Below the pieces are notes generated by a model. The model ran no database searches. It had not been told where the DNA came from and worked only from the letters and a program-made list of their open reading frames with translations. Shown here piece after piece: positions 41,390 to 53,211 of a stretch of DNA of 64,000 nt. Positions within the stretch are counted from its first letter, which is position 1; each line of letters opens with the position of its first letter. The stretch comes from Schistocerca nitens (lineage: Eukaryota > Arthropoda > Insecta > Orthoptera > Acrididae): NCBI RefSeq assembly GCF_023898315.1, contig NC_064619.1:485501376-485565375 (forward strand). Reading direction: 5' to 3'. The translations under genes and the position numbers were made by a program.

Positions 41390-41700
41390 TAGTCTTAATA
41401 CACCATTCTTACTGCTCGGTCCCTTTGAACGAACAAAGTGATTACTCTAGATATACTTCTCCAGAAGATAATTTGATAAGACAACAGCGAGAGTATGTAT
41501 GTCAAATAAGCGCACTCCTCTTTAGCACAGTGGGAAATGTTTCTAAGTGCATCGCACGCTGAACAGATTTTCCATGGCAGTTTATCCATACGATGTCTCC
41601 ATTTTAACTTGTTATCCGGTTGAATCCTAAGGAATTTTACGTAGTGTACTTCGTTCAGTGTACGACCTTGATCACACTGAGAATCACAGACGATCGACAT
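41390..41700 (-). pseudogene. LINE RT C-terminal fragment
   Basis: A 101-codon minus-strand frame has VHYVKFLRIQPDNKLKWRHR, then KICSACDALRNISHCAKEEC and LLSYQIIFWRSISRV. This matches the LINE thumb and connection pattern VKFLGI..D..LKW..H.D.L..K...A..ALR...., with LSYGI.FWG. It is an isolated fragment of a LINE that I cannot match to the others here. No catalytic residues fall in this part. Confidence 0.7.
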
Positions 41701-42399
41701 TAATATTTTTGATTGACGAAAACACGACAGTTGTTTTAATGCAAATCATCAAGTTAGGGGATTGGGATGTCATATTGTTGACACAACTCGGCACCCTTAT
41801 GGTGTTCTACTAACGAAGCTGGTAGTGATGCAAGAAATATGTGTGAGTGAAGCTGTGGTTGCTTTCACTGATCATAATTATTCATTATGCGGCCATTAAT
41901 GTCTACTTATGGTGCTAAAAGGTGACTACTGCTAGCCTGCAAATGCAAATTAGTTTGTGTGAGATTAAATCTATTAGCGGATGACCTTCTTGTAGGCCTG
42001 TGCAGGAGTCACCTGCGCTGTATCTGCTAAGGTTACTGTGGACTCGCTAAGAAGACGAAATCAGTCGTGATACTGTCTGTGTGACATAAGGCAGATAAAT
42101 ACAACAAAATAATTCCTTTAGAAGACGCCCATTGACTTGACCTACTCTGTGTCAGTGTCTTCATTCGGTACTCGTTTGGCTGGGAGTGGTAACAGCAACA
42201 GTGGTTTCGGAATTCGTAGCACCCGCAAGCAGAGAAGTGTCTGTTGTAAATCGACTGAAATATGGGACTTAGGGAAATGCAGGATTTGTTGTGGATGGGG
42301 CTTTACTCAGTTTTTTTTAATTACGCACACTTTATTTGGAACCAATAGCAAATAAGGTTGACAATAAGGAACAATTATCAGATTTGACTGTTAAGCCAC
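41701..42399. other. Nothing recognised
   Basis: Short frames only. Confidence 0.4.
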
Positions 42400-42745
42400 A
42401 ATGTCTAATAAAAAATTCTTAAGCAAGTTGTACACGTGAATGAAGGCCTTATTAACCATAAATTGAAATTATTTGTCGGCTGAAGACCCCAATAGTAATA
42501 ACTCAAAAACAATTTGACAGCTGAAGGACTGGATAGCACAGTCTTAAGAACTGTTAAGCTTCTCCAAAAGATACTAAAGTATTTTTTAAAAAAACACATC
42601 CAAATTTCACTATTAAGAGACAATATGTAATTAAAAATTCTTAAGACTAACTGCATTCACGGCTGAAGGCCTAATTGACAAGAAATTCAAACTACTTGTC
42701 AGCTGAAGACCCAAATAGTAATAAGCCAAAATTAAAATATATATA
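42400..42745 (+). repeat. Two diverged direct repeat units
   Basis: AAAAATTCTTAAG...GAAGGCCTTATTAACCATAA...GTCGGCTGAAGACCCCAATA...GTAATAACTCAAAA at 42411-42511 recurs at 42633-42733 with substitutions (GAAGGCCTAATTGACAAGAA, GTCAGCTGAAGACCCAAATA). Unit spacing is about 222 bp. Element type unknown. Confidence 0.7.
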
Positions 42746-43336
42746 TATTTTTTAAACTATCATCACAATTTGTTCAAACCAAGAGAGAAGTGGGCCTCAG
42801 ACAGTGCTCCAAGGATCGGCCTGGGAGAGTCGCTCAACTTCGTAACCGACGAGACAGGCAGCCAACAGTCGTATTCACCTAACCGGATAGGAACTCAAAC
42901 TAGTGACAGTTTAAATGCACACCGACACTCTTGCAAAATGTACCTAATGTCCGATAACCAATACAAAGATGGAATAACCCAGGCAAGGCAGAACCGGCGG
43001 GCAGTACTGCGCCTTGAGAATCCGGTGTTAAGAACATCCAGAAGCAGAAGGAACCTCTATGACCAAAGTTGTCCAAAAGAAACAACATATCCAAACCACA
43101 ATCAAGGGGGCTGTCGAACTACACGCCTTACTGGACAGCAGCGGCAAGGCAAGGAAAGGTACACTGCCGCGCAAATATGCTAACGTCCAGGGCAGGTAAC
43201 TGGGGCATTAGCGGCCACTAGGCAGAAAAATGCCGCTGGTTGAACTTCACCAATAAACACAAGGAATTCAGTGATTAATAATAAGAGGTGGAGGATGGCT
43301 AGCTAATTTCAGCAACTTCAAACACTCAACTTGTTG
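42746..43336. other. Unassigned frame upstream of the Penelope element
   Basis: A 137-codon plus-strand frame (42770-43183) is open but basic and low in hydrophobic residues, with no domain I recognise. It lies outside the inverted repeat of the Penelope element. I would not call it a gene without transcript support. Confidence 0.35.
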
Positions 43337-43428
43337 ATCAATTAACACTTCCGGGCTAAGTTGCCGTGGTCGATCTGTAAAACTTCTTCTCCCTAACGTT
43401 TCGTTCTCAAATACGGAGAACATCTTCG
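43337..43428 (-). repeat. Inverted terminal repeat, left arm
   Basis: Inverse strand contains CGAAGATGTTCTCCGTATTT, then GAGAACGAAACGTTAGGG. The GTTCTC/GAGAAC stem followed by GAAAC is shared with the right arm. Confidence 0.92.
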
Positions 43429-43534
43429 ACTGGAGAACCTACGCAAGAAGAAAGGTCAACAACTTTGCTCACTCACGTTTCTGCTACGCTGTCGTGATAC
43501 CGGTATAGTTCCCAAGTTTTTAAAAGTTAGAAGA

Positions 43535-45737
43535 ATGTTTCATTCGGCACAAGCTAACCGTATTTACTCTCGTATGGAACTGGCATTACTACGTGAGCGG
43601 ATACATCAGACACGACGAGGACTGGCGGTATGTGATGGTCAACTGCTAAATCTTCATTTACTTATTAGCAATACTATGCAGTTTTGTCATTGGAACAAAG
43701 TGGACAGTTTAACATTTAGATCTATGGAGATTAGTGCAGAAGTGTCTTCCAATAGGCAGAAGAAGAAGTTTGATCGTCTACAAGAGGGTCGACAGGAAAC
43801 ACCGATTCCAAACAATTCCCAAACGGTTATTAATTTATCAGAAAAAGAGTTGTCTAAGGAAGAACTTTCTGTTCTGTCTAAAGGAGGGAATTTTGCAATA
43901 ACTCCATCCAAGATTCCTATGGAGGACATTATTGCTAATATAGAGGCAGGAATTCGTCAGTTACCATCATATTCTGCTGACGAAATTAGAATGGAAACCT
44001 CCAGGATATGACGTAAAGCTAAGCCACCCAGTAGCAATCTGTCTCAAGGGGAAAGGAAGGCATTGCGAGAGATCAATGCAGACAAGAATGTTATTATAGT
44101 TGCCGCTGACAAGGGAAATGTTACTGTTTTAATGAATACTGAGGATTATCACAAGAAGATCAGTGATCTCCTGGAACCCAGCACATACAAGAAGTTGAAA
44201 AAGGACCCCACAACGAATGTGCTGAATGCCACCAATCGTCTGATAAAACAGTCTTCCATTCCTACAGAAGTTAAAAAGTATCTTTGTAAAACGGAGGCTT
44301 ATCCTCCGAGATTATATGGATTACCAAAGATACATAAGCCTGATGTGCCTTTGAGACCAATAGTCAGCGCAATTGGAGCTCCTACCCAAGAACTAGCCAG
44401 ACACCTTGCCTCTTTGTTACAACCTTACATAGGCAAAACTGAAAGTCATATTAAAAACTCTCTACATTTCATTGAGAAATTGAGGGAAATTACTGTCGGT
44501 CCTAATGACATCCTTGTCAGTTTTGATATAGTGTCTTTGTTCACGATGGTTCCAGTTGATGAAGCTCTCTCCCATATAGCCGATATGTTCCCTACTGATG
44601 TAGTAGCCTTGTTCCAACACTGTCTATCCTCGACCTATTTTCAGTACAATGGCGAATTTTATGATCGATGGGGTAGCCATGGGAAGCCCCCTAAGTCCCG
44701 CAATTGCGAATTTATTCATGGAATATTTTGAACATCAAGCACTGCAGTCGGCCAAAAAACGCCCCTCGAAGTGGTATCGGTATGTGGATGATACCTTTGT
44801 AATATGGAACCATGAGGAAGAAGACTTGAATGATTTTCTGGTATACTTAAATAGCATCAACCCAAAGATTAAATTTACTATGGAGAAGGAGAAGAACGGA
44901 CAACTTAACTTCTTGGATGTATCAGTTATCAAACGGGCGGATGGGACCTTAGGCCATAAGGTCTACAGGAAAGGTACACATACTGATCGCTACCTCCATA
45001 AGAACTCAAACCACCACCCTAGGCAAAAGAGGGGGGTCATAAAAACATTAGTGGATAGGGCCAATAATATTTGTGAACCAGGCTACTTACAAGAAGAACT
45101 AAATCATTTACGAATAGCCTTTGCAAAAAATGGTTATACGAAAAACGAGATTAACCGAGCACTTCACCCAAATAGAAAAATGCCTAAAAATAGGAGAGAG
45201 CAACAACCATCAGCTGGAAAAGTATTTCTTCCGTTCATCCATAATATCACGGATCGCATTGGGAAAGTACTAGCCAAGTTTCACGTAGAGACCATTTTCA
45301 GACCTACTAAGAAAATTAGTGAATGCCTAAGATCAACAAAAGATGCTCGTCACCCCCTAGCCACCCCAGGGGTATATAAAATTCCGTGCAGTTGTGGCAG
45401 GGTTTACATAGGAACTACAAAAAGAAGCATCAATACACGGTTGACGGAGTACAAAAGAAACTGTCGCTTGGGACATATCGACAAATCGGCAGTAGCGGAA
45501 CATGTTTTTAAGGATGGAGATCACGAAATAAAATTTGGTGAAACCAGCGTGCTAGCGAGGACGTCGCATTATTATACACGTATGTGCAGAGAGGCAATTG
45601 AAATCCACAAACATCAACACAATTTTAATCGTAAAGAAGAAGGATTAAAATTGGATAAGATATGGCGGTCGACGTTGCATCAATCACGTGACAATCGATT
45701 GCCCGCAATCGAGAGAACAGAGGATAGCCAGAGATAG
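43535..45737 (+). pseudogene. Penelope-like RT plus GIY-YIG endonuclease, one stop and one shift
   Basis: About 733 codons. The N-terminal region (LSEKELSKEELSVLSKGGNF) meets a TGA at 44009-44011, then NVIIVAADKGNVTVLMNTED. RT follows: PPRLYGLPKIHKPDVPLRPI, motif A SFDIVSLFTMVP, then a frame change near 44665 consistent with loss of 2 or 5 bases, then motif B GVAMGSPLSPAIANLFMEYF and motif C WYRYVDDTFVIW with intact catalytic Asp pair. The C-terminus carries the endonuclease: GVYKIPCSCGRVYIGTTKRS with Arg at INTRLTEYKR, ending near HKHQHNFNRKEEG. The protein would nick DNA with the GIY-YIG domain and copy its RNA there. All catalytic motifs remain, so this copy died recently by two small lesions. 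Confidence 0.9.
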
Positions 45738-45833
45738 CTGCACATCGACGCCACGTGACGCGCGGTGGCGCCCTCTACGATATCCATATAAGCGGCGGCC
45801 CCAGCTCCTAGCAGCCAGTCGTTGACTCACCTC

Positions 45834-45925
45834 CGAAGATGTTCTCCGTAGTTGAGAACGAAACGTTAGGGAGAAGAAGTTTTACAGATCGACCACGGCA
45901 ACTTAGCCCGGAAGTGTTTATTGAT
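45834..45925 (+). repeat. Inverted terminal repeat, right arm
   Basis: CGAAGATGTTCTCCGTAGTT, GAGAACGAAACGTTAGGGAG, through to CCCGGAAGTGTTTATTGAT. Inverted partner of 43337-43428. Confidence 0.92.
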
Positions 45926-46799
45926 GAAGACGCCGGCCGTGAAAGCCTACATGGAATGACTCAACTTGTTGCTCTTCGTCTCAGCGACCCTGCGATCAGC
46001 AACGCGCGAACAAACGACGTGATTTCAAAATAGTGTAGGTTTCACTGCTGGGTTAATGTTCACTCAACTCAAACGTCCTGGATCCAGTAGACAACGAGGT
46101 TGTGGCCCTCGCAACTACAACCCCTCAATCTGGCAGTGCCTGCGTGCCGCCAGCGGACGCGGCATGTCCCCGCGCTGCCACACCTCACTGCTACTCTGTC
46201 CCAACCGAACTCCCCGACACTCTCCGATTCGGAAAACACCTGAAATCCTTCCACAGATTGTACCATGGTACTAGATATCGATAATCGCTGCTACTGCCAC
46301 TCACGGACAGACAACGCTAGCAAATGTAATGGCATCCGTAAACACAAGAAGAAAACGAGACGCCACTATCCCTATTACACGATGCCAACCTACCAACAGC
46401 ACCAATGCGAGCCGCAACGTGGCTCATCGATTTCTGTGTGCCAAAGGAGCTGCTAAAATTCATCGGAAGTTGATCCTAATGTATGTTATGAGCGAATGAA
46501 AGGTTTGATGAAGATGTCGAGAGCTTGAAAGTAGTGGTACAAGAGCGGAATGGCAGTCACAGTATGCATATCAAAAATGGTTTAAAACATGGACCTCAAA
46601 CAAATGCTTACCGACAAGCAAAATCAGCAAGCAGATAGGCGCTATGGGTCAGCCATCGTCAAGGTGTTGGTTTTCCACTTTGTGAGGGTGATAAGACGAG
46701 ACGATACGCGAGGAGAATATGGCTGTGTGACATAAACGATAGTTGGTAGGCTTCATCTTACAGTTGGCGTCTATTTCGATTTCGCACCAGTCACATAAC
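45926..46799. other. Nothing recognised
   Basis: A GC-rich patch at 46085-46250 has overlapping frames on both strands without domains. The rest is unassigned. Confidence 0.4.
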
Positions 46800-48078
46800 A
46801 GAGCAGCAAATAGTGCCATTATGAGGGTACAAATCAGGTTTCCTTTAAATACACACTGTATCGGTCGTCAGCATTACGTACGTCTGAGATTGGTCGTGTG
46901 AGCTCACGCAAGAATGCCTTTAGGGCGACTAAGAAGCCACTATCAGCAACTCACTGACTTCGAACGAGGTTGTGTAATAGGGCTACGAGAAGACGGATGC
47001 TCCTTCTGCGACACTGCAGAAAGACTTGGCACAAATGTAACATGTACATGACTGCTGGCAGAGATGGTCAGGAGAATGTACGGTCGCAAGGAGAACGAGC
47101 TCCAGACGCTCACAAGGCACTACATAGAGCGAAGACCATCGTCTTCTGCGTATGGCTCTCATGCATCGTGTTGCATCTGCAGCAGCAATATGTGCAGTAG
47201 TTGACACCAAAGTGATACAACTAACTGTTATAAATCAGTAACTTCAAACATAGCTCCAAGATGTAAGTTCTGTAGTGTGAATCCATTCACCCCAAACCAC
47301 CGCCATTTGCGACTTCTGTGGTGTCAAACGAGAGCTCATAGGAGGGTAGGGTGGAGGTTTGCTGTGCTTTCTGATGAAAGCTGGTTCTGCTCGGTGCCAA
47401 TGATGGCCTGTGTTGGTTAGCAGGATGCCAGTTAAGGGCCTGCAACCAATCCTGCGTGCTAAGGAGTCCGGAACTATACCTGTACTCATGGTCTCGGATG
47501 CGATTTCGTGTGACAATAAGAGCACTCTCGTCGTTATCCCACCCACCCAGACTGCACATATTTACGTCAGTCTGGTAATTCGACCTATTGTCTTGTCATT
47601 CAGCATTCCACGGTGTTCCCAACAGGGTAACGCTAGCCCACATACCGCATACCGCTGTTGGAAACTAACATGCTCTACAGAGTGTCGACATATTGCCTTC
47701 GCCTGCTCGATCAACAGATATATCTCCATCGAGCTTATGTATGGAACATCAGTGAACGATAACTCCGGCTCCATCCATAAACAGCATGAATTGACAGACA
47801 AAGTACAACAGGCATTGAACTCCATCCCACAAACTGACATCCGCACCTGTGCAAAACGATACATGCACATTTGCATGCTTGTATTCAACAGCCTGGTGGT
47901 TACACCAGTTATTAACGTTCCAGCAATTCATATTTGCAATGGCTTATCTCGGGCTTGCATTTACCTGTGATCTTGCAGTGTTAATCACTTAAATGTGTTA
48001 CCTACACAAATGTATTCCCAAAATTTCATTGCTCTACAAATATTACAGCTTGATGTTGCGACTTTCTTCTGCCACTAT
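46800..48078 (+). mobile_element. Degenerate Tc1-like element
   Basis: It has a leader (GGTACAAATCAGGTTTCCTT), a transposase relic from 46914 and a 3' end GCGACTTTCTTCTGCCACTA at a TA (48078-48079). The 5' terminal repeat was not located. It is related to, but distinct from, family A/B/C. Confidence 0.7.
46914..47970 (+). pseudogene. Tc1-like transposase relic
   Basis: The first frame reads MPLGRLRSHYQQLTDFERGC, then VIGLREDGCSF and AERLGTNV, the N-terminal DNA-binding region, then breaks. DNA near 47367 still encodes AVLSDESWFC (first catalytic block, Asp kept). The frame 47410-47970 carries TLVVIPPTQTAHIYVSLVIR, then SQQGNASPHTA where the usual QQDNARPH has lost its Asp to Gly, and QQALNSIPQTDIRTC near the C-terminus. 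The third block is scrambled by small duplications. Inactive and old. Confidence 0.78.
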
Positions 48079-48311
48079 AGTTTCAGTTGATCACATAAGA
48101 ACTGTTGTCGCTAAAAGATCCTAACCGACATTATCCAGAGACGATAATCGGTGTCCAGTCTCATAGCAAGTGCAGCTACGGCTGAATGTAGGTCACGTGC
48201 GACTGCGTTCAGAGTGAAGAATGCAACGAGTCCTGCCTATAATACACATTTATAAACGTCCACAAAACTGTACAAAGGCCTGTGGTTCACATCATCGAAT
48301 AAAGCAGCACG
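48079..48311. other. Spacer
   Basis: Nothing recognisable between the Tc1-like relic and the 5S-derived SINE. Confidence 0.35.
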
Positions 48312-48653
48312 TCTTAAACACGAGGCAACGGCCTTGCCGCAGTGGATACACCGGTTCCCGTGAGACCACCGAAGTTAAGCGCTGTCGGGTGACGTCGGCA
48401 CTTGGATGGATGACCATCTGGGCCGCCATGCGCTGTTGCCATTTTTCGGGGTGCGCTCAGCCTCGTGATGCCAACTGAGGAGCTACTCGACTGAATAGTA
48501 GCGGCTTCGGTCACGAATACCTTCATAACGACAGGGAGAGCGGTGTGCCGACATCGCGCCCCTCCTATCCTCAACCTCCTCCGAGGATGACACGGCGGTC
48601 GGATGGTCCCTATGGGCCACTTGTGGCCTGTAGACGGAGTGCTCTTTAACACG
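48312..48653 (+). repeat. 5S rRNA-derived SINE, copy 1
   Basis: Target duplication TCTTAAACACG/TCTTTAACACG at 48312-48322 and 48643-48653. The first about 117 bases (48325-48441) are a 5S rRNA derivative: GGATACACCGGTTCCCGTGA, CACCGAAGTTAAGCGCTGTC, GCACTTGGATGGATGACCAT, with a 3' end GCGCTGTTGCC. These include the internal promoter region of 5S genes. A non-ribosomal tail (TCAGCCTCGTGATGCCAACT and following) completes the 320-bp unit. Confidence 0.92.
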
Positions 48654-48960
48654 CCAAAGAACACAGAGAGTAACTAACTGTCGGGTTGTAGTGTGGTCCG
48701 ACAAGCCTTTTTTCAAGTGATGAAAGACCTCGGGGGTACTGACGACTCAGTGACTGTCCGCGGCTGTAGTTCGGGCTGTAAGTTGTCCTCTTATGTTTTA
48801 CCAGAGAGGAAACACCTGGGACAATGTGAACACTGAGTGAAACATACACACGAACATCCTCGCAGTTTACTACATCTATGACATCTAATCATCAACGAGT
48901 ATTTTGAAGGTGGATTTCAAAGGCAGCTGAAAACATTTGTGGTATTTTTAGATTGAACAA
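48654..48960. other. Spacer, nothing recognised
   Basis: About 300 bp without frames or repeats of note. Confidence 0.35.
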
Positions 48961-50000
48961 TGGAATATGACACTATTTGGAGGCAAGGATTAGTATGTAA
49001 CTTTTTTCATTTTATTTCTTGTCACTTCAAAACTGCAAGTAATTATGCTTTTCAGCAGAACATTCCACCTGATTATTGTAAATATATGGATGAAGGAAAA
49101 TGAATCTGAATAATGTTCTTCCTCAAAGTTCCGTCTCGACTCCCCTGCACTTCAGCATTTATTCTACTGCTGTGTGTGCAACAACGTCTGTGAAATTTGA
49201 ATATTCTGAGGACGGGACACAAGGTCCACAACACAAGGAAATTAAGAAAACAGAGGACGTATTAACAAATGATTTGGTTGCAGTGGATAACTTTTTCCAG
49301 AAATGGATACTTAAGAACAGTTCAGTTGAGACTTAGCTTTCATGCTTTCACGTGATCAATAATCTTGCAGACAAGGCAGTTAGAATTTGACCAACACCAA
49401 CCGTGCAACTAAACAATTATCGAATTGAAGATGACGGTGTGAGCTATCAAAACACGAAATGGCAAAATAAACAAGTGGCTGACGCAGAAACTGTTTTGTT
49501 TGTACCTTAGCTCACAATAAAACTCTCAGGTATGTAGGTGTTACTTTACACAGAACTGTAACCTAACACCTGACACGGACAGCTGCAAAACGCAGTACAC
49601 GAAATAACGTCATGTAGAAGCTATGAGGCACAGCCAGAAGGGGTTTTTCAGCATCTACGTTATGAACAACAAATGTACTCTGGTTCATTCAGTAGCAGAA
49701 TATTGCTGCCTCATATGAGTTGACACAGCCTGTTACAACAAAATAGACATGAGGTAAATCAAACAATTCGAAAGATTTCACGCATGATTAAAAGCACTCC
49801 AACTTTCTGGCTGACGGTCCAGAGTCACATACTTCCACCACAACTGCGAAAACAAACAAGCACTTCTTAGAGAATTTAGAAAAGTTCAAATCAATCAGCC
49901 GCTTCATTTCCATTCGTCCTCTGAGTACACAAATATTAAACGACTCTGAGGAGAGGTAACCGCTATTTTCCCAAGCTATATGTACGGTGGTTCGCCACCG
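48961..50000 (+). pseudogene. LINE RT fragment (jockey-like), copy 1
   Basis: It begins around ATATGACACTATTTGGAGGC within the RT palm. The readable frame 49100-49336 has PQSSVSTPLHFSIYSTAVCA (usual PQGSVL.P.LFNIY...LP), then FEYSEDGTQGPQHKEIKKTE and VLTNDLVAVDNFFQKWILK. The YADD active site has become YSED. Farther on, out of frame, come RYVGVTLHRTVT and a C-terminal connection. 5'-truncated and inactive. The same family with the same start point recurs at 51335. Confidence 0.72.
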
Positions 50001-50312
50001 AGAGATTTTTCGGTGCTTCGTCGAAGCTGAGTTTACGGCAGGCACGAAGAGTGTGGTGCCTAAGTGTACATTAAAACGTGTACAACACAAAAGTGAGAGC
50101 CGAGCAATATTGTGACGTGCTATTAAGCCGTCGTTAAGGGCTTACATGAAGATGTGGTGCTCGGCGTGAAGGAAGTTAATCGTTGCAGCGGGTCGAGTTG
50201 ACCGTTGTTACTACACTAGGAGGCAGCATTTGGTGGCTTTCTGAAAATGGAATACAGTCAATGCCAACCGGTGTCACATTCGAAAGACGTTGTACTCTGA
50301 TGGAAAGTTATT
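50001..50312. other. Spacer, nothing recognised
   Basis: Short frames only, no repeat detected. Confidence 0.35.
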
Positions 50313-50524
50313 TCCTGTGGTTGGTTCAAATGGTTCAAATGGCTCTGAGCACTATGGGACTCAACTGCTGTGGTCATCAGTCCCCTAGAACTTACAACTA
50401 CTTAAACCTAACTAACCTAAGGACATCACACACATCCATGCCCGTGGCAGGATTCGAACCGGCGACCTTAGCAATCGCGCGGGTCCGGACTGCGCGCCTA
50501 GAACCGCTAGACCTCCTGTGGTTG
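50313..50524 (-). repeat. tRNA-headed SINE, 11-bp target duplication
   Basis: TCCTGTGGTTG is duplicated at 50313-50323 and 50514-50524. The body is the main family on the minus strand, from GTTCAAATGGTTCAAATGGC to GCGCCTAGAACCGCTAGACC. B box complement GGATTCGAACC is intact. Confidence 0.95.
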
Positions 50525-51334
50525 AACATAGTACTGAACATTATTAGCCTGATGTTAATTAAGTATGTCAATGTGCTGGCTGCTTTTTAAGAAAGATGTT
50601 TTATTTTCATATTTGTGTAAAGGTCCTTTTAAAGTTTTTGTTTGATTTCCATTTTATTTAGTTATTTTAAACGGGTCCAGTTTATCGTATATACTCCATT
50701 TATCGATTATAATCTCTTCTTAGATAGTCTTAAATTTGCATTCATTGGCCCATTAGCTTATCGCAGTGACCGATGATTATTTATTTGCTGTTGGACGGTT
50801 ACTGGTAGAGAATGTGTTACCTTTTCAAGTAAAATAACTACTGTGTAATTTTGCGGCAATTTTAACTGAAGCCATGTAATCATTATTGAAAGTTGAGTTT
50901 TAAAGTTTTCATATTTATGAAAATATTTTATTTATTGCAATTATTCACACTGTGTTACAATCCCGAGCTCGGAGCGAGTCGTCGGCTTGTAATATCATTA
51001 TGCTTGTTGTTACATGCATGCTCGTTTCTGAGTTTAGAAGTTTCCGCTACCAACCTGAAATCAGACTGTTCGTGAGACGATACGTGGCCGCTGTCTGTAT
51101 AATATAATGCCTGGGAGTGTATTGTGCTCGTCTCTTGTAACAGACTTTGCAATTAATAATAGTTTATGCTGACAGCTGTTTATTTTGTGTGAAATGATGT
51201 TATCAAGTGTTGTGAATTTAAAACTGTTGTCTTTAGGGTATGTTCTTATGCACTCCCATGGTTGAATGTAATTTTCTCCGTTCCTTGTGTTCATAACTTT
51301 ATTTACTTTGTTTGAAATTTAATTTTGTGTTTAT
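50525..51334. other. AT-rich spacer, nothing recognised
   Basis: No domain. Short frames on both strands only. Confidence 0.4.
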
Positions 51335-52165
51335 ATATGACACTATAAAGAGCCAAAGATTAATTTCTAACTTCCTTCATGTTATTCCCTGTCATGTGAC
51401 TTCAAAACTGAGAGTAATTATGCTTCGCAGTAGAATATTCCGCCTGATTAACGGGAATACATGGATCAAGAATAATAAATCTGAATAACGTTCTTTCTCA
51501 AGGGTCTGCCTCAGCCACCCTGCTCTTCAACAAGTAATTTGCTGCTAAGAATGCAACAATGTCTCTGAAAGATGGATACTCTGACGACAGGGCACTAGCT
51601 ACACAACACAAGGAAATTGAGAAAACTGAGAATGTTTTAACAAATTATTTGGATGCAATGGGTAACTTTTTCCGTAGATGGAGACTCAAGCCCAGTTTAA
51701 CTAAGACGGAGGTTTCATGTTTTCACATGAAGAATAATCTTGCATACAAGGCGGTTGGAATTTCATCAGAAGTAACCATATAAAAATATACACACACATA
51801 AATAAAGTTGCACATTTTCATGTTCTATTTTGTTTATGAAAAAGAGGGACAGTTCACTATGCTTAGAGAGTAGCAACTCTGATATTTTGCAATGCTGAAA
51901 GAAAGCCTGGGAGCATGCTCTAACTCCTGATCTCTAGTTACTCCAATGTATCTCTGAAAAACTATTTCGACCTCTCAAGAAAATTACCGATAATTCTAAA
52001 CCGAGTTAGAATGAACCGTGGCAATACATACACTGACTGCGTAAATGGAAATTAAACACCTCTCCGAAATACGACTAAGGAGCAGAAAAGCCGACAGACC
52101 CGCGTATTATGTGGACATCTTCACAAAGAGCCTACACGAGACAATCTGAAGACCTCCTGAATACG
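51335..52165 (+). pseudogene. LINE RT fragment (jockey-like), copy 2
   Basis: It starts ATATGACACTATAAAGAGCC, at the same RT position as copy 1. Frame 51559-51783 has GYSDDRALATQHKEIEKTEN (active site YADD now YSDD), then VLTNYLDAMGNFFRRWRLKP and SLTKTEVSCFHMKNNLAYKA. Near 52010-52160, out of frame, comes the zinc-like C-terminal block (LNRVRMNRGN, then GHLHKEPTRDNL). Only the RT C-terminal half is present. Inactive. Confidence 0.72.
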
Positions 52166-53211
52166 ACTGATGGTTCATTATATGAAACAAGTGTACTGTT
52201 ACCAATCACTGTTTGTTTATCTCTACGACGCGTTTCAAAGGTTAAAACCTCCATCATCAGGTGGATTTACATTTGTTAGTATGACATTTGAGTATGTTTT
52301 GTGTTACGATTTTTGGAGGAACTTGTGGCACTGTCTAGTGGAGAAAACAAAACACTTTTTCAGAACATGATTTTGGGTTTCTTTTGACAAAAAATTAAAC
52401 TTATATCCAACGGTGAACATAAAATAAGTAAAATAGAGTACGTCTAGTGGTCGCAGATTCCTTTCGCTGTCATTACACATCCCTTGTACACTGTCATACT
52501 TTGTAAACAAATATAGCGTCTAAAAACTGTTGGGGGCAAGGATCGTATAGCAGAAGAGAAAATATTATCGCAAAGTACAAAGATTGTATATCGTAACAAC
52601 GGTATCACAGAATAATTTTTTAAGGATTTGGAGGTGTTTGTTTTGAGGTGTCGAATATATGCGTTGGAATAAATACTTCAGGTGGTATATAAATCCGATG
52701 CTGACAAGTTAAAATAGGTTAAACTTTATAGTCCTTTATATAGTCAAGTGAAATGTTAAAATAGCTGAAACCTCATATAGTTTATACAATCAGGTGAAAT
52801 GTTACAAACTTTAAGTACCATAATCATATTGGTTACATAAATAACAAGTTTGATTGGGACTAATAGATAGATATGAAAGGCTGGAGGTAGAGTGAGAGAA
52901 AGAGAAAGTGAGAGGATGGGAGGGGGTGAAAAGGGTGGTTGTATGAGAGCAGAATTTACATGACATATGTAATAAGTGCCTAAAAGTTGGGGTAATACAT
53001 TGGTTACCTAATCCTTTAAAATATGCAGATGGATGTACAATTTGTGTCAGAATTGATGTACATATAGTTTGAAGCTCACAAGGGTACAAGCTGTTGGTGT
53101 GGCGATATGTATGTAAATGAGGTCAATCTCTTGTACTCTTGGCAGCTGCCATGGTAACCTAACTAATTTTTTACGGTAAATATTACTGTAGGCAGGTGTA
53201 TGTGTGCAATT

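Larger units (their letters stand above)
43337..45925 (+). mobile_element. Penelope-like element with 92-bp inverted terminal repeats
   Basis: The arms 43337-43428 and 45834-45925 are inverted copies with 2 mismatches. Between them lies one gene with RT and GIY-YIG domains, damaged by one stop and one shift. Penelope elements may carry terminal repeats in direct or inverted order; here they are inverted. Outer ends are not proven, since about 10 more bases (ACTCAACTTGTTG) occur near both ends. It is the best-preserved retroelement in the window. Confidence 0.88.

Noticed and set aside
42770-43183. 137-codon frame as a host gene or Penelope ORF1
   Set aside because: No recognisable domain, outside the inverted repeats, and no supporting start or splice context.
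48325-48441. A genuine 5S rRNA gene
   Set aside because: Diverged from 5S at many positions, fused to a non-ribosomal tail and flanked by a target duplication. A SINE is the better explanation.
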